Positions 22,446 through 35,948 of a stretch of 64,000 nt of DNA are shown here, in pieces (position 1 is the stretch's first letter; every line of letters begins with the position of its first letter). The notes under the pieces are model-generated. The model ran no database searches. It saw nothing but the letters and a program-made list of their open reading frames with translations, and was not told where the DNA came from. The stretch spans positions 58,417,997-58,481,996 of the forward strand of contig NC_091135.1 of NCBI RefSeq assembly GCF_041381155.1, read 5' to 3'. A program made the translations under genes and the position numbers. Source of the stretch: Argopecten irradians. Its lineage: Eukaryota; Mollusca; Bivalvia; Pectinida; Pectinidae.

Positions 22446-23109
22446 CAGAAACAAAGAGAAAATTAATTATATAGAGATATCTTTAATTAAATAGATATAT
22501 ATCTTCATTTCATTAGGTAAAAACACAAACGGCTTGCTATATCAGTAAATATGATATGATAAATGTGCCTTACCCTATCATGAAAAACTCTTCTAGTGGC
22601 TCTAATATGTCCATATCAATGTATTATAGCATTCTCATGAGCTACAGCAGGGATTACCTGATTTTGTGGCATTAGAGGCTCGCTTCAGAATAAGGATGGA
22701 TAGCTCGTTTACATGTTTGTATTTACAATCGACACTGTTTCGGTATCGATAATCTAAGTTGGAGCAGATATGTTTATTTCCCAATAACTCGAGTGCAGAG
22801 TGTGACCCAATTCGGTGCGTATTGATACATGTAAACATTGGCAGACTTCCTTTGACATTCCACAAAATCACGTGTCAATGTTTGCAATTAACACATGTAC
22901 GAGACAATCGGAAACATGAAGTTTTTAATGTATTATTGATATTTGACACGAATAAAATAACTGAAATATGATAACTATTTTTGTGATGTCGTGGAACAAA
23001 GGGCGGGATTAAGATGCAGTCAACGGCGCGCTTCTTATGAATAACACAGGTAAATGATTGTATCTTACGTTTTTATTGATTTCATTGTTTAAAGTAAATA
23101 TTGTAAATA

Positions 23110-23225
23110 TAAGGATTAACCTCTTACTTTGCTTAGTTTATGAGATGATAAACCCAATGGAGCAGTCGGACCTCGTGCTCCATTGGGTTTATCATCTCAT
23201 AAACTAAGTAAGAGGTTAATCCTTA
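23110..23225. repeat. Near-perfect hairpin, about 50-bp arms
   Basis: Arms at about 23,110-23,164 and 23,176-23,225 read AAGGATTAACCTCTTACTTT... and its complement, meeting around GTCGGACCTCG. There is almost no mismatch over about 50 bp. It sits in the part of copy 2 that is missing from copy 3, which fits a recently inserted foldback MITE. Confidence 0.85.
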
Positions 23226-25505
23226 AGTATTAGGATCTGCAAGCTAGTTTGCACGAAACATATACTTCGATTAAAATTTCGTAAAAGACCTATTTGATAA
23301 AAAAAAACAACTGAATTTGTGGTCAAGAATACTTTTTTTCCTTACCTTCCATATAAATTTTCTCCTTTGAAAGATAATTGTAAGAGACACCAGATCTCGT
23401 GAGATACCACATATATCACATGCATATCACATACAACCTTCAACTACTTATTAAAGACGAATTATTTCAATCGCTTCTGCTGATAAATGGAAGGTATCAC
23501 CAACATTAATATATTAGTAAAATAATTGGGGGGGGGGAGTCAGAGAAGAACAATCTAGGTTAAAATTCGTCACATAGTGACACTTTGATCGAAACAAAAC
23601 CACACGAATAAAGGGCGTTTGAACGAAGACATACTGTGAATGATAAAACACCACGGTAAAGATCTTTAGTAGTTACCCAGCGTATTTATTTCTAGTCAAT
23701 GTATAACTAAAATGTCTTTGTACAGCGTAGGACGTCAGAGCTCTCAAAGCTTCATTTTAATCACAGTCACTGTTGTGTTTTGTATGGCGCCCAAGGTTAT
23801 CCCTAACGAGAGATATCATATTTATAACTGTTTGCTGACTAAGATTTATCTTCGGTTACCCAGCAACTTATATTTGTATATCTGCATGTAATTGTTTCAC
23901 AGAAAACACGTGTTACAGTTCTTGGTAATGATGGGGGTAATAGTTACCCAACAGCTGTCTATCCTGTCAACTAGCTGCTCGTGGTAACACCAAAATGAAC
24001 TTACATATGTATTTGTTATGCAATATAAACGAAAAAACATCTGCTCTTATTATAGTTATTATAGTTTCAACACGAACGCTTGACATGATTAAATCAAATT
24101 AAAACGATAAATGTGATCTCCGGGAAAAAACGAAGAAAAAAAGAAGAAAATCGACATAACAAAAAGTACATGCGTGGAAATTGTTGATGTGTAAACATAG
24201 TTTTAGAGCTGTCATTCAAGGAAAACAAAACTCAATAGACATTTATTAACTGTTTCCATAAAAAGTGACACTTTTTCTCTGAACAGGATCTGGAAAAAAA
24301 CCACATATGAAGTCATTGGTATTAAGATAACGTCTTACTTGTGTGATGTATTGGTATGAACACGCATCTTAGTTTGAAATCTGGTTCATCTTCTAAAGAC
24401 ATTAGACATGTGAATAAAACGATTCGAAGTTATTGGAACTAAATAACTGAGTAGTTTTGTGCACAAATCTGATTCACTTTAAAATTATAACTTGCAAATT
24501 ATGATTGTTATTCCTTCGGTTGTGTTTACTAGTTAGCGGTTACCGGGGTCTTGATATTTATAATGCTATTGTCGTGGAGGTATTTATTTATAAATATCCT
24601 CCCTCCTGCCATATTACGCGATAATCTCCTGTAACATTTCACTACATTGTAATATTTGCATAATCTAAAAGTTTCTGTTATTAGTAAAATAAACAGCTTG
24701 GATAGTTTACTATCTATCAGTAAATAATAATCTTATCTGAACTGCAGATCTCGTTTAGCTTCTGAATAATATAAGTGCCTGATTTTCCTTTTTCTTATTT
24801 CTTTTATTATCGTCTCCCTAAGCTTGATATATACAAATGTAGTTGAGTCAACTAGAGACCACTTTTAGTATATTTGAATAATAGAAATGTATTGTCTGTC
24901 AAGCTGTTGTTGGTATGCTATGGTACTCCAAACTCTACACAGGTCTGGATTGTGAATATTTTTAATGTTGATATAAATAATTCCAGTGTTGCCCAAAGCT
25001 CTTCTGTTGGTCCTCGACACAAACGTACAGTAGCTTAGATGCGTATATATGTACAAAGGGAAAAGCAATGTATAGTCCCAAATCATCGTAACAAACATTT
25101 GGGTCAAATAATGCTATTTGAATGTTCTCTGTTAGCATGTCAGGGTTGCTAACTTAAAGCAAGACATGTTTGGCAGGATAAAATTATGTTTTACAATAAT
25201 ATGTCGCACAAAACATAATAACATATTGTCTAGTAAATACATAGACACTATAATCTGTTAGAAAAGATTCGTCTTTCTTTAGGAAATATAAAACAATTTC
25301 AACCCCCGTAAAAGCCTTACATGCCAAAGCAAATAAAACAAAACCTCTTTCCCGTTTCCCAAACGACGCTCAACCGATCATAAAACATGTTATCATACTC
25401 TGAGTTGTAAATTTAAAGTTCTATAACGCACTAGTTCCAACATTCAGGCTAATGTTCTTGTCCAGTCGGACAGTTGGATACTTGGCTCATTGTTATAAGT
25501 GTTAA

Positions 25506-25593
25506 ATGTTGGCTGTTAACGACTACTTTGGTGTATGTTATTCTCGTAAACAAGCGCTGGTGACAATCTCAGTAGTCTTCGAGGATCAATTTG
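25506..25593 (+). other. Exon 1 of duplicated locus, copy 2 (orphan)
   Basis: ATG at 25,506, 88 bases to the donor GTAAGT at 25,594. Same frame and length as in copies 1 and 3, with a few codon changes. No downstream exon 2 exists in this copy. Confidence 0.55.
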
Positions 25594-26148
25594 GTAAGTT
25601 GTCGTCATCAAATTTCTCTTCAGCCAAATGTAAGGTGTTGGTACAAAATAAGAAATATTACTAAAAAGTCCCTATAACTCAATTCGTGTTGTTCCAAATT
25701 GGGCATTGTGGATACTATTTTCAAATATAATTAATCTACAGAAAGAGTATATTGAAAGTATTTTTAGCCTAAATATTGTCTTAGTATATAAATACAGGCT
25801 AACAGATAGCAGACTTTTACACGAACGAATATCGCGTTTTAATCAATCAAATATGGAGTTTATTTGAGCAAAAAATCTTATTTTCAAAAAGAAATTAGAG
25901 TGCAAGGAATAATTCTATCAGGTCAAACTCTATTGTTTTTTTCCAATTTACTTCGAAAATTAATTTATTCAGAGTGATGATTCAATAAATTTTCTCCTTA
26001 TAGACATTTATAATTATATTATGTAGTCGATACAGCGACTCAAACTTTTGGATACTAAATATTGATACAATAAATGTGAAAATCGCAAACTTTAGAAATG
26101 AGATTTGTTTAAAACACAAACAATAAGTTGGCAAACGTTTGCAGTTAT

Positions 26149-26889
26149 AGGTATTTTTGTGGGTTTTAAGAACTGAATTCAAGTTTGGAAATAAAGAATT
26201 ACTTTTGTTTCAAATAAGAAATAAAAGATAATAAGAAAAGTAATAAGAAATTCAATAGAGCATATGATTGTATCATAATAAATTGCACTTCGGTGTTTAG
26301 AGATAATTCCTAAAGATAATGAATGCCTAGATATATTTAATGTTTGGTAATTTTAAAAATCAGGAAACTGTAATTGAAATATAGTGGTTTTTTATTTAGC
26401 TTGGTTGCTTTCCATAAGAATTTAAAGAAAAAAATATATTTAGCAATAATTACATAGTAAAACTATTAATGGATCGATAATTTCCCCACTTAATTAAGCA
26501 AATCGTACTTTTAGACCAACTTTATCTTCTTTATGTACATAGTGATGTTTAAGATAATATAAATAAATTGTTCTTCATAAAATTAAATGTAATTGAAACA
26601 TAAAAATAGCATTAATATTTTATTTGAAAGACTTAAACCATGCTGTTTCCATTACCCTTTGATATAATTTGTCGAGGAATATTTACAAAATGTTTCTACA
26701 ACTGATCATACATAGCAATGGACTAAACTGTTGAAATTTCAAATTCAATTTGTTGTGACTTGCATACGATGTATTTATTTAATTATGGATTTGTTAATTA
26801 TATGCATATAAGTGTAGAATGTGTATATCAATACAAATGTGGCAACATTTAAAGAGTGGTTGTAAAGGAAGAACAGATAATGTACCAAG
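26149..26889. other. AT-rich stretch, nothing recognised
   Basis: No gene, RNA or clear repeat seen between the end of duplicated copy 2 and the start of the large minisatellite. Confidence 0.55.
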
Positions 26890-29800
26890 CATGGCCCTGT
26901 AGTATGTAGTAAAACATAGCCCTGTAGTATGTAGTAGAAAATAGCTCTGTAGTATGTAGTACAACATAGCTCTGTAGTATGTAGTAAAACATAGCCCTGT
27001 AGTATGTAGTACATCATAGTCCTGTATTATGTAGTACAACATAGTCCTGTAGTATGTAATACAACATAGCCCTGTAGTATGTAGTACAACATAGTCCTGT
27101 AGTATGAAGTACATCATAGCCCTATAGTATGTAGTACATCATAGTCCTGTATTATGTAGTAAAACATAGCCCTGTAGTATGTAGTACATCAAAGTCCTGT
27201 ATTATGTAGTACAACATAGCCCTGTAGTATGTAGTACAACATGACCCTGTATGTAGTATGTAGTACAACATGACCCTGTAGTATGTAGTACAACATAGTC
27301 ATGTAGTATGTAGTACAACAAAGCCCTGTAGTATGTAGTACAACATGACCCTGTAGTATGTAGTACAACACAACCCTGTAGTATGTAGTACAACATAGCC
27401 CCGTAGTATGTAGTACAACATAGCCCTGTAGTATGTAGTACAACATAACCCTGTAGTATGTAGTACATCATAGCCCTGTAGTATGTAGTACAGCATGACC
27501 CTGTAGTATGTAGTACAACATAACCCTGTAGTATGTAGTACAACACAACCCTGTAGTATGTAGTACAACATAACCCTGTAGTATGTAGTACAACAAAGCC
27601 CTGTAGTATGTAGTACAACATAGCCCTGTAGTATGTAGTACAACACAACCCTGTAGTATGTAGTACAACATAGGACTGTAGTATGTAGTACAACATAGCC
27701 CTATAGTATGTAGAACATCATAGCCCTGTAGTATGTAGTACAACATAGCCCTGTAGTATGTAGTACAACATAACCCTGTAGTATGTAGTACAACATAGCC
27801 CTGTAGTATGTAGTACATCATAGCCCTGTAGTATGTAGTACAACATAACCCTGTAGTATGTAGTACATCATAGCCCTGTAGTATGTAGTACAACATAGCC
27901 CTGTAGTATGTAGTACAACATAGCCCTGTAGTATGTAGTACAACATAGCCCTGTAGTATGTAGTACAACATAGCCCTGTAGTATGTAGTACAACATAACC
28001 CTGTAGTATGTAGTCAACAACCGTATGTATAACACCTGTAGTATGTAGTACAACATAACCCTGTAGTATGTAGTACAACATAACCCTGTAGTATGTAGTA
28101 CAACAAAGCCCTGTAGTATGTAGTACAACATAGCCCTGTAGTATGTAGTACAACATAACCCTGTAGTATGTAGTACAACATAACCCTGTAGTATGTAGTA
28201 CAACATGACCTGTAGTATGTAGTACAACATAGCCCTGTAGTATGTAGTACAACATAGCCCTGTAGTATGTAGTACATCATAGCCCTGTAGTATGTAGTAC
28301 AAAAACGAATGTAGTACAACATAGCCCTGTAGTATGTAGTACAACATAGACCCTGTAGTATGTAGTACAACATAGCCCTGTAGTATGTAGTACAACATAG
28401 CCCTGTAGTATGTAGTACAACATAGCCCTGTAGTATGTAGTACAACATAACCCTGTAGTATGTAGTACAACATAACCCTGTAGTATGTAGTACAACATAG
28501 CCCTGTAGTATGTAGTACAACATAACCCTGTAGTATGTAGTACAACATAGCCCTGTAGTATGTAGTACAACATAGCCCTGTAGTATGTAGTACAACATAG
28601 CCCTGTAGTATGTAGTACAACATAGCCCTGTAGTATGTAGTACAACATAGCCGTGTATGTAGACAACATCCTGTAGTATGTAGTACAACATAACCCTGTA
28701 GTATGTAGTACAACATAACCCTGTAGTATGTAGTACAACATAGCCCTGTAGTATGTAGAACATCATAGCCCTGTAGTATGTAGTACAACATAGCCCTATA
28801 GTATGTAGGATATCATAGCCCTGTAGTATGTAGTACAACATAGCCCTATAGTATGTAGTACATCATAGTCCTGTATTATGTAGTACAACATAACCCTGTA
28901 GTATGTAGTACAACATAGTCCTGTAGTATGTAGTACAACATGACCTGTACCCTGTAGTATGTAGTACAACATAGCCCTGTAGTATGTAGTACAACATAGC
29001 CCTGTAGTATGTAGTACAACATACCCTGTAGTATGTAGTACAACATAGCCCTGTAGTATGTAGTACAACAAACCCTGTAGTATGTAGTACAACATAGCCC
29101 TGTAGTATGTAGTACAACATAGCCCTGTAGTATGTAGTACAACATAGCCCTGTAGTATGTAGTACAACATGACCCTGTAGTATGTAGTACAGCATGATCT
29201 TGTAGTATGTAGTACAACATGACCCTGTAGTATGTAGTACAACATAACCCTGTAGTATGTAGTACAACATAGCCCTGTAGTATGTAGTACAACATAGCCC
29301 TGTAGTATGTAGTACAACATAGCCCTGTAGTATGTAGTACAACATAGCCCTGTAGTATGTAGTACAACATAACCCTGTAGTATGTAGTATGTAGTACTAT
29401 GTAGTACAACATAGCCCTGTAGTATGTAGTACAACATAGCCCTGTAGTATGTAGTACAACATAGCCCTGTAGTATGTAGTACAACATAGCCCTGTAGTAT
29501 GTAGTACAACATAGCCCTGTAGTATGTAGTACAACATAACCCTGTAGTATGTAGTACAACATAACCCTGTAGTATGTAGTACAACATGACCCTGTAGTAT
29601 GTAGTACAACATAGCCCTGTAGTATGTAGTACAACATAGCCCTGTAGTATGTAGTACAACATAGCCCTGTAGTATGTAGTAACAACATAGCCCTGTAGTA
29701 TGTAGTACAACATAGCCCTGTAGTATGTAGTACAACATAACCCTGTAGTATGTAGTACAACATAGCCCTGTAGTATGTAGTACAACATAGCCCTGTAGTA

Positions 29801-32800
29801 TGTAGTACAACATAACCCTGTAGTATGTAGTACAACATAGCCCTGTAGTATGTAGTACAACATAACCCTGTAGTATGTAGTACAACACAACCCTGTAGTA
29901 TGTAGTACAACATAGCCCTGTAGTATGTAGTACAACATAACCCTGTAGTATGTAGTACAACATAACCCTGTAGTATGTAGTACAACATAACCCTGTAGTA
30001 TGTAGTACAACATAACCCTGTAGTATGTAGTACAACATAGCCCTGTAGTATGTAGTACAACATAGCCCTGTAGTATGTAGTACAACATAACCCTGTAGTA
30101 TGTAGTACAACATAGCCCTGTAGTATGTAGTACAACATAGCCCTGTAGTATGTAGTACAACATAGTCCTGTAGTATGTAGTACAACAAAGCCCTGTAGTA
30201 TGTAGTACAACATAGTCCTGTAGTATGTAGTACAACAAAACCCTGTAGTATGTAGTACAACATAACCCTGTAGTATGTAGTACAACATAGCCCTGTAGTA
30301 TGTAGTACAACATAACCCTGTAGTATGTAGTACAACATAGCCCTGTAGTATGTAGTACAACATAACCGTGTAGTATGTAGTACAACAAAGCCCTGTAGTA
30401 TGTAGTACAACATAGTCCTGTAGTATGTAGTACAAACAAAGCCCTGTAGTATGTAGTACAACATAGTCATGTAGTATGTAGTACAACAAAGCCCTGTAGT
30501 ATGTAGTACAACATAGCCCTGTAGTATGTAGTACAACATAGCCCTGTAGTATGTAGTACAACATAACCCTGTAGTATGTAGTACAACATAACCCTGTAGT
30601 ATGTAGTACAACATAACCCTGTAGTATGTAGTACAACATAGCCCTGTAGTATGTAGTACAACATACCCTGTAGTATGTAGTACAACATAGCCCTGTAGTA
30701 TGTAGTACAACATAACCCTGTAGTATGTAGTACAACATAACCCTGTAGTATGTAGTACAACATAACCCTGTAGTATGTAGTACAACATGACCCTGTAGTA
30801 TGTAGTACAACATAGCCTGTAGTATGTAGTACAACATACCCTGTAGTATGTAGTACAACATAGACCCTGTAGTATGTAGTACAACATAGCCCTGTAGTAT
30901 GTAGTACAACATAGCCCTGTAGTATGTAGTACAACATAGCCCTGTAGTATGTAGTACAACATAGCCCTGTAGTATGTAGTACAACATAGCCCTGTAGTAT
31001 GTAGTACAACATAGCCCTGTAGTAGTATGTAGTACAACATAACCCTGTAGTATGTAGTACAACATACCCTGTAGTATGTAGTACAACATAGCCCTGTATA
31101 TGTAGTACAACATACCTGTGTAGTAGTACAACATAACCCTGTAGTATGTAGTACAACATAACCCTGTAGTATGTAGTACAACATAACCCTGTAGTATGTA
31201 GTACAACATAGCCCTGTAGTATGTAGTACACACATAACCCTGTAGTATGTAGTACAACATAACCCTGTAGTATGTAGTACAACATAGCCCTGTAGTATGT
31301 AGTACAACATAACCCTGTAGTATGTAGTACAACATAGCCCTGTAGTATGTAGTACAACATAACCCTGTAGTATGTAGTACAACATAACCCTGTAGTATGT
31401 AGTACAACATAGCCCTGTAGTATGTAGTACAACATAACCCTGTAGTATGTAGTACAACATAACCCTGTAGTATGTAGTACAACATAACCCTGTAGTATGT
31501 AGTACAACATAGCCCTGTAGTATGTAGTACACATACCCTGTAGTATGTAGTACAACATAACCCTGTAGTATGTAGTACAACATACCCTGTAGTATGTAGT
31601 ACAACATAACCCTGTAGTATGTAGTACAACAACCCTGTAGTATGTAGTACACACATGCCCTGTAGTATGTAGTACAACATAACCCTGTAGTATGTAGTAC
31701 AACATAGCCCTGTAGTATGTAGTACAACATAGCCCTGTAGTATGTAGTACAACATAACCCTGTAGTATGTAGTACAACATAACCCTGTATGTAGTATGTA
31801 GTATGTAGTACAACATAACCCTGTAGTATGTAGTACAACATAGCCCTGTAGTACAACATAACCCTGTAGTATGTAGTACAACATAGCCCTGTAGTATGTA
31901 GTACAACATGACCCTGTAGTATGTAGTACAACATAACCCTGTAGTATGTAGTACAACATAGCCCTATAGTATGTAGTACATCATAGTCCTGTATTATGTA
32001 GTACAACATAACCCTGTAGTATGTAGTACATCATAGCCCTGTAGTATGTAGTACAACATAGCCCTGTAGTATGTAGTACAACATAGTCCTGTAGTATGTA
32101 GTACAAAAAAAGCCCTGTAGTATGTAGTACAACATAGTCCTGTAGTATGTAGTACAACATAACCCTGTAGTATGTAGTACAACATAACCCTGTAGTATGT
32201 AGTACAACATAGCCCTGTAGTATGTAGTACAACATAGCCCTGTAGTATGTAGTACAACATAACCCTGTAGTATGTAGTACAACATAGCCCTGTAGTATGT
32301 AGTACAACATAGACCCTGTAGTATGTAGTACAACATAGCCCTGTAGTATGTAGTACAACACAACCCTGTAGTATGTAGTACAACATAACCCTGTAGTATG
32401 TAGTACAACATAGCCCTGTAGTATGTAGTACAACATAGCCCTGTAGTATGTAGTACAACATAGCCCTGTAGTATGTAGTACAACATAGCCCTGTAGTATG
32501 TAGTACAACATAACCCTGTAGTATGTAGTACAACATAGCCCTGTAGTATGTAGTACAACATAACCCTGTAGTATGTAGTACAACATAACCCGTAGTATGT
32601 AGTATGTAGTAGTATGTAGTACAACATAGCCCTGTAGTATGTAGTACAACATAGCCCTGTAGTATGTAGTACAACATAACCGTGTAGTATGTAGTACAAC
32701 ATAACCCTGTAGTATGTAGTACAACATAGCCCTGTAGTATGTAGTACAAATCATAGCCCTGTAGTATGTAGTACAACATAACCCTGTAGTATGTAGTACA

Positions 32801-34707
32801 ACATAGCCCTGTAGTATGTAGTACAACATAACCCTGTAGTATGTAGTACAACATAACCCTGTAGTATGTAGTACAACATGACCCTGTAGTATGTAGTACA
32901 ACATAACCGTGTAGTATGTAGTACAACATAACAGTGTAGTATGTAGTACAACATAACCCTGTAGTATGTAGTACAACATTGCTCTGTAGTAGTAGTAGTA
33001 TGTAGTACAACATAGCCCTGTAGTATGTAGTACAACATAACCGTGTAGTATGTAGTACAACATAACCCTGTAGTATGTAGTACAACATGACCCTGTAGTA
33101 TGTAGTACAACATAACAGTGTAGTATGTAGTACAACATAACAGTGTAGTATGTAGTACAACATAGCCCTGTAGTATGTAGTACAACATAGCCCTGTAGTA
33201 TGTAGTACAACATAACCGTGTAATATGTAGTACAACATACCCTGTAGTATGTAGTACAACATAACCCTGTAGTATGTAGTACAACATAACCCTGTAGTAT
33301 GTAGTACAACATGACCCTGTAGTATGTAGTACAACATAGCCCTGTAGTATGTAGTACAACATAGCCTGTAGTATGTAGTATGTACAACATAGCCCTGTAG
33401 TATGTAGTACAACATAACCTGTAGTATGTAGTACAACATACCCTGTAGTATGTAGTACAACATAGCCCTGTAGTATGTAGTACAACATAGCCCTGTAGTA
33501 TGTAGTACAACATAACCCTGTAGTATGTAGTACAACATAGCCCTGTAGTATGTAGTACAACATGACCCTGTAGTATGTAGTACAACATAACCCTGTAGTA
33601 TGTAGTACAACACAACCCTGTAGTATGTAGTAGTACAACATAGCCCTGTAGTATGTAGTACAACATAGCCCTGTAGTATGTAGTACAACATAGCCCTGTA
33701 GTATGTAGTACAACATAACCCTGTAGTATGTAGTACAACATAACCCTGTAGTATGTAGTACAACATAGCCCTGTAGTATGTAGTACAACATAGTCCTGTA
33801 GTATGTAGTACAACAAAGCCCTGTAGTATGTAGTACAACATAGTCCTGTAGTATGTAGTACAACAAAAGCCCTGTAGTATGTAGTACAACATAGCCCTGT
33901 AGTATGTAGTACAACATAGCCCTGTAGTATGTAGTACAACATGACCCTGTAGTATGTAGTACAACATAACCCTGTAGTATGTAGTACAACATAACCCTGT
34001 AGTATGTAGTACAACATAACCCTGTAGTATGTAGTACAACATAACCCTGTAGTATGTAGTACAACATGACCCTGTGTAGTATGTAGTACAACATGACCCT
34101 GTAGTATGTAGTAGTAACAAACCCTGTAGTATGTAGTACAACATACCCTGAGTAGTACAACATAACCCTGTAGTATGTAGTACAACATGACCCTGTAGTA
34201 TGTAGTACAACATGAGCCTGTAGTATGTAGTACAACATGACCCTGTAGTATGTAGTACAACACAACCCTGTAGTATGTAGTACATCATAGTCCTGTATTA
34301 TGTAGTACAACATAGCCCTATAGTATGTAGTACAACATAGCCCTGTAGTATGTAGTACAACATAGCCCTGTAGGATGTAGTACAACATAGCCCTGTAGTA
34401 TGTAGTACAACATAACCCTGTAGTATGTAGTACAACATGACCCTGTAGTATGTAGTACAACATGACCCTGTAGTATGTAGTACAACATAGCCCTGTAGTA
34501 TGTAGTACAACATAGCCCTGTAGTATGTACTACAACATAGCCCTGTAGTATGTAGTACAACATAACCCTATTGTATGTAGTACAACATAGTCCTGTAGTA
34601 TGTAGTACAACAAAGCCCTGTAGTATGTGGTACAACATAGCCCTGTAGTATGCAGTACAACATAGCCCTGTAGTATGTAGTTAACCCTGTGGTGTGTAGT
34701 ACAACCT
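26890..34707. repeat. Large 25-bp minisatellite, about 310 units
   Basis: Tandem array of a 25-bp unit with core CCCTGTAGTATGTAGTAC. Most variation falls in the four bases before CCC or TCC (TAG, TAA, TGA, CAA, AAG types). The unit has no stop codon in any minus-strand frame, so three overlapping minus frames stay open for hundreds of codons with a 25-residue period (MLYYILQGYVVLHTTG...). This follows from the unit length and is not evidence of a gene: no start context, no splice sites and frequent single-base slips. A diverged block containing CATCATAGTCCTGTATTATG recurs near 27,020, 27,135, 28,862, 31,980 and 34,284, which suggests higher-order organisation. Confidence 0.95.
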
Positions 34708-35004
34708 TGCATGGTTTTTTACGGTATGTTTGTGATTATGGATATTCGGAGGACCGACGCGTGACTTTGACTTTGGGAAAAAGGTATACTATTGTGAAAA
34801 AATAACTTTAATAGTAGAGTAGCGGGGGTAAACATTCCAATATGGTGACTGTCGTCCTTTTCTCTGTTTCGTAGTAAATAGATATATGGATCCCGATTTC
34901 TGGCTCGATATAGTCAGATAAAGAATATCTTGGTGTTTACGAATGGTTATCAGAGTATGATTTAATGTTATACCCTCTTTTTGTGCACACATACCTATTT
35001 AGTA
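34708..35004. other. Minisatellite flank, nothing recognised
   Basis: Unique-looking sequence with no supported gene. It runs from the last degenerate minisatellite unit to the start of the local tandem duplication. Confidence 0.5.
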
Positions 35005-35566
35005 TAGTCTTAGTATAGGCCATAGTTTTACGTTGTACAACTGGTATCCAATAACCTTGCTATAAAAAAACGATGAATTAAAAGACGTTAAAACAACAGT
35101 TTAGCTGCCGAATAATAAATATGTCATGTATATCCCTCTCAACTTTTTCTTCGGGAAACTAAAGGGTCGCCCCTCGAGGTTTGAGGCAAGAAAATGTCGC
35201 CTAACGATATTTATAAGCTTTACAAGTGAACCGTAAGATAAATTGTTCCCAGGTACTTGTTCCGATAGGATGTTTCAGTTGTAAATTATATGTTACACAA
35301 TACAGGTTTGGGTTGAAAATTGGGAAAGTCTTAGTATAGGCCATAGTTTTACGTTGTACAACTGGTATCCAATAACAATAATTTTCTTCGGGAAACTAAA
35401 GGGTCGCCCCTCGAGGTTTGAGGCAAGAAAATGTCGCCTAACGATATTTATAAGCTTTACAAGTGAACCGTAAGATAAATTGTTCCCAGGTACTTGTTCC
35501 GATAGGATGTTTCAGTTGTAAATTATATGTTACACAATACAGGTTTGGGTTGAAAACTGGGAAAGG
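35005..35566. repeat. Local tandem duplication, two units
   Basis: The segment starting TCTTAGTATAGGCCATAG at about 35,006 recurs at about 35,328. The following part, with GGGTCGCCCCTCGAGGTTTG, occurs at 35,163 and 35,400. The first unit is about 320 bp and the second about 240 bp. The first has extra sequence (about 35,053-35,146) absent from the second. The near-identical units indicate a recent event. Confidence 0.88.
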
Positions 35567-35600
35567 AATCGATATAAAAGATTCGCTTTTGTTTTTAATC

Positions 35601-35602
<2 letters not shown>

Positions 35603-35633
<31 letters not shown>

Positions 35634-35664
35634 TGTATGTATGTATGTATGTATGTATGTATGT
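35603..35664. repeat. (GTAT)n microsatellite
   Basis: About 15 uninterrupted ATGT repeats. Open frames across it in all phases are an effect of the repeat. Confidence 0.97.
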
Positions 35665-35756
35665 TGCAATACATTATGTCGTATATATGTATGTTGTCGA
35701 GAATGATGTAATAAATCATTTTTGTTTGGTTGTTTTCATACTAAATCCGATTTTCT

Positions 35757-35948
35757 GGGCCCAGTTTCACAAACAATTCTTAACTTTAAGGAATTCCTGA
35801 ACTACAATTATCCATAGAAAAGATTTTAAGGAAGGCTCCTTAACTTCAAATTTTGTCCTTAACTTCTATAATGCTTTCCTAAGGAAATATTAATTTAAAT
35901 TAATTTAAGGGTTTCTTTGATGTTAAGAAATGTTCGTGAAACTGGGCT
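35757..35948. mobile_element. Small MITE with GGGCCCAGTTTCAC ends
   Basis: Inverted ends GGGCCCAGTTTCAC (35,757) and GTGAAACTGGGCT (35,936-35,948) enclose a 190-bp AT-rich interior. The next 12 bases of each arm also pair (AACAATTCTTAAC with GTTAAGAAATGTT, imperfect). One end of the same family is repeated at 39,353. Confidence 0.65.

Larger units (their letters stand above)
22538..26148 (+). repeat. Duplicated locus, copy 2 (upstream region and exon 1 only)
   Basis: Aligns to 41,757-45,375 of copy 3, apart from about 480 bp (22,745-23,228) with no counterpart there and a CACATACATA microsatellite present only in copy 3. It contains exon 1 at 25,506-25,593, with the same 88-base frame and donor (ATTTG|GTAAGT). 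It ends within the first intron, so no coding exon follows. No protein-coding capacity remains. Confidence 0.88.

Noticed and set aside
26890-34707. CRISPR array
   Set aside because: There are no distinct spacers: the 25-bp units are directly adjacent. The sequence is eukaryotic.
26890-34707. Telomere-derived repeat, because many units contain TAACCCT
   Set aside because: The hexamer occurs only once per unit and only in some variants. The rest of the unit is unrelated, so chance is the simpler reading.
26794-34713. Very long minus-strand open frames (up to 1,027 codons) in the 25-bp array
   Set aside because: All three minus frames are open with the same 25-residue period because the repeat unit has no stop codon in them. 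Unit slips join frames freely and there is no promoter, splice or family evidence.
35438-35800. Open frames across the (GTAT)n tract on both strands
   Set aside because: Simple repeat translated as MYVCMYVC or YIHTYIHT; not a gene.
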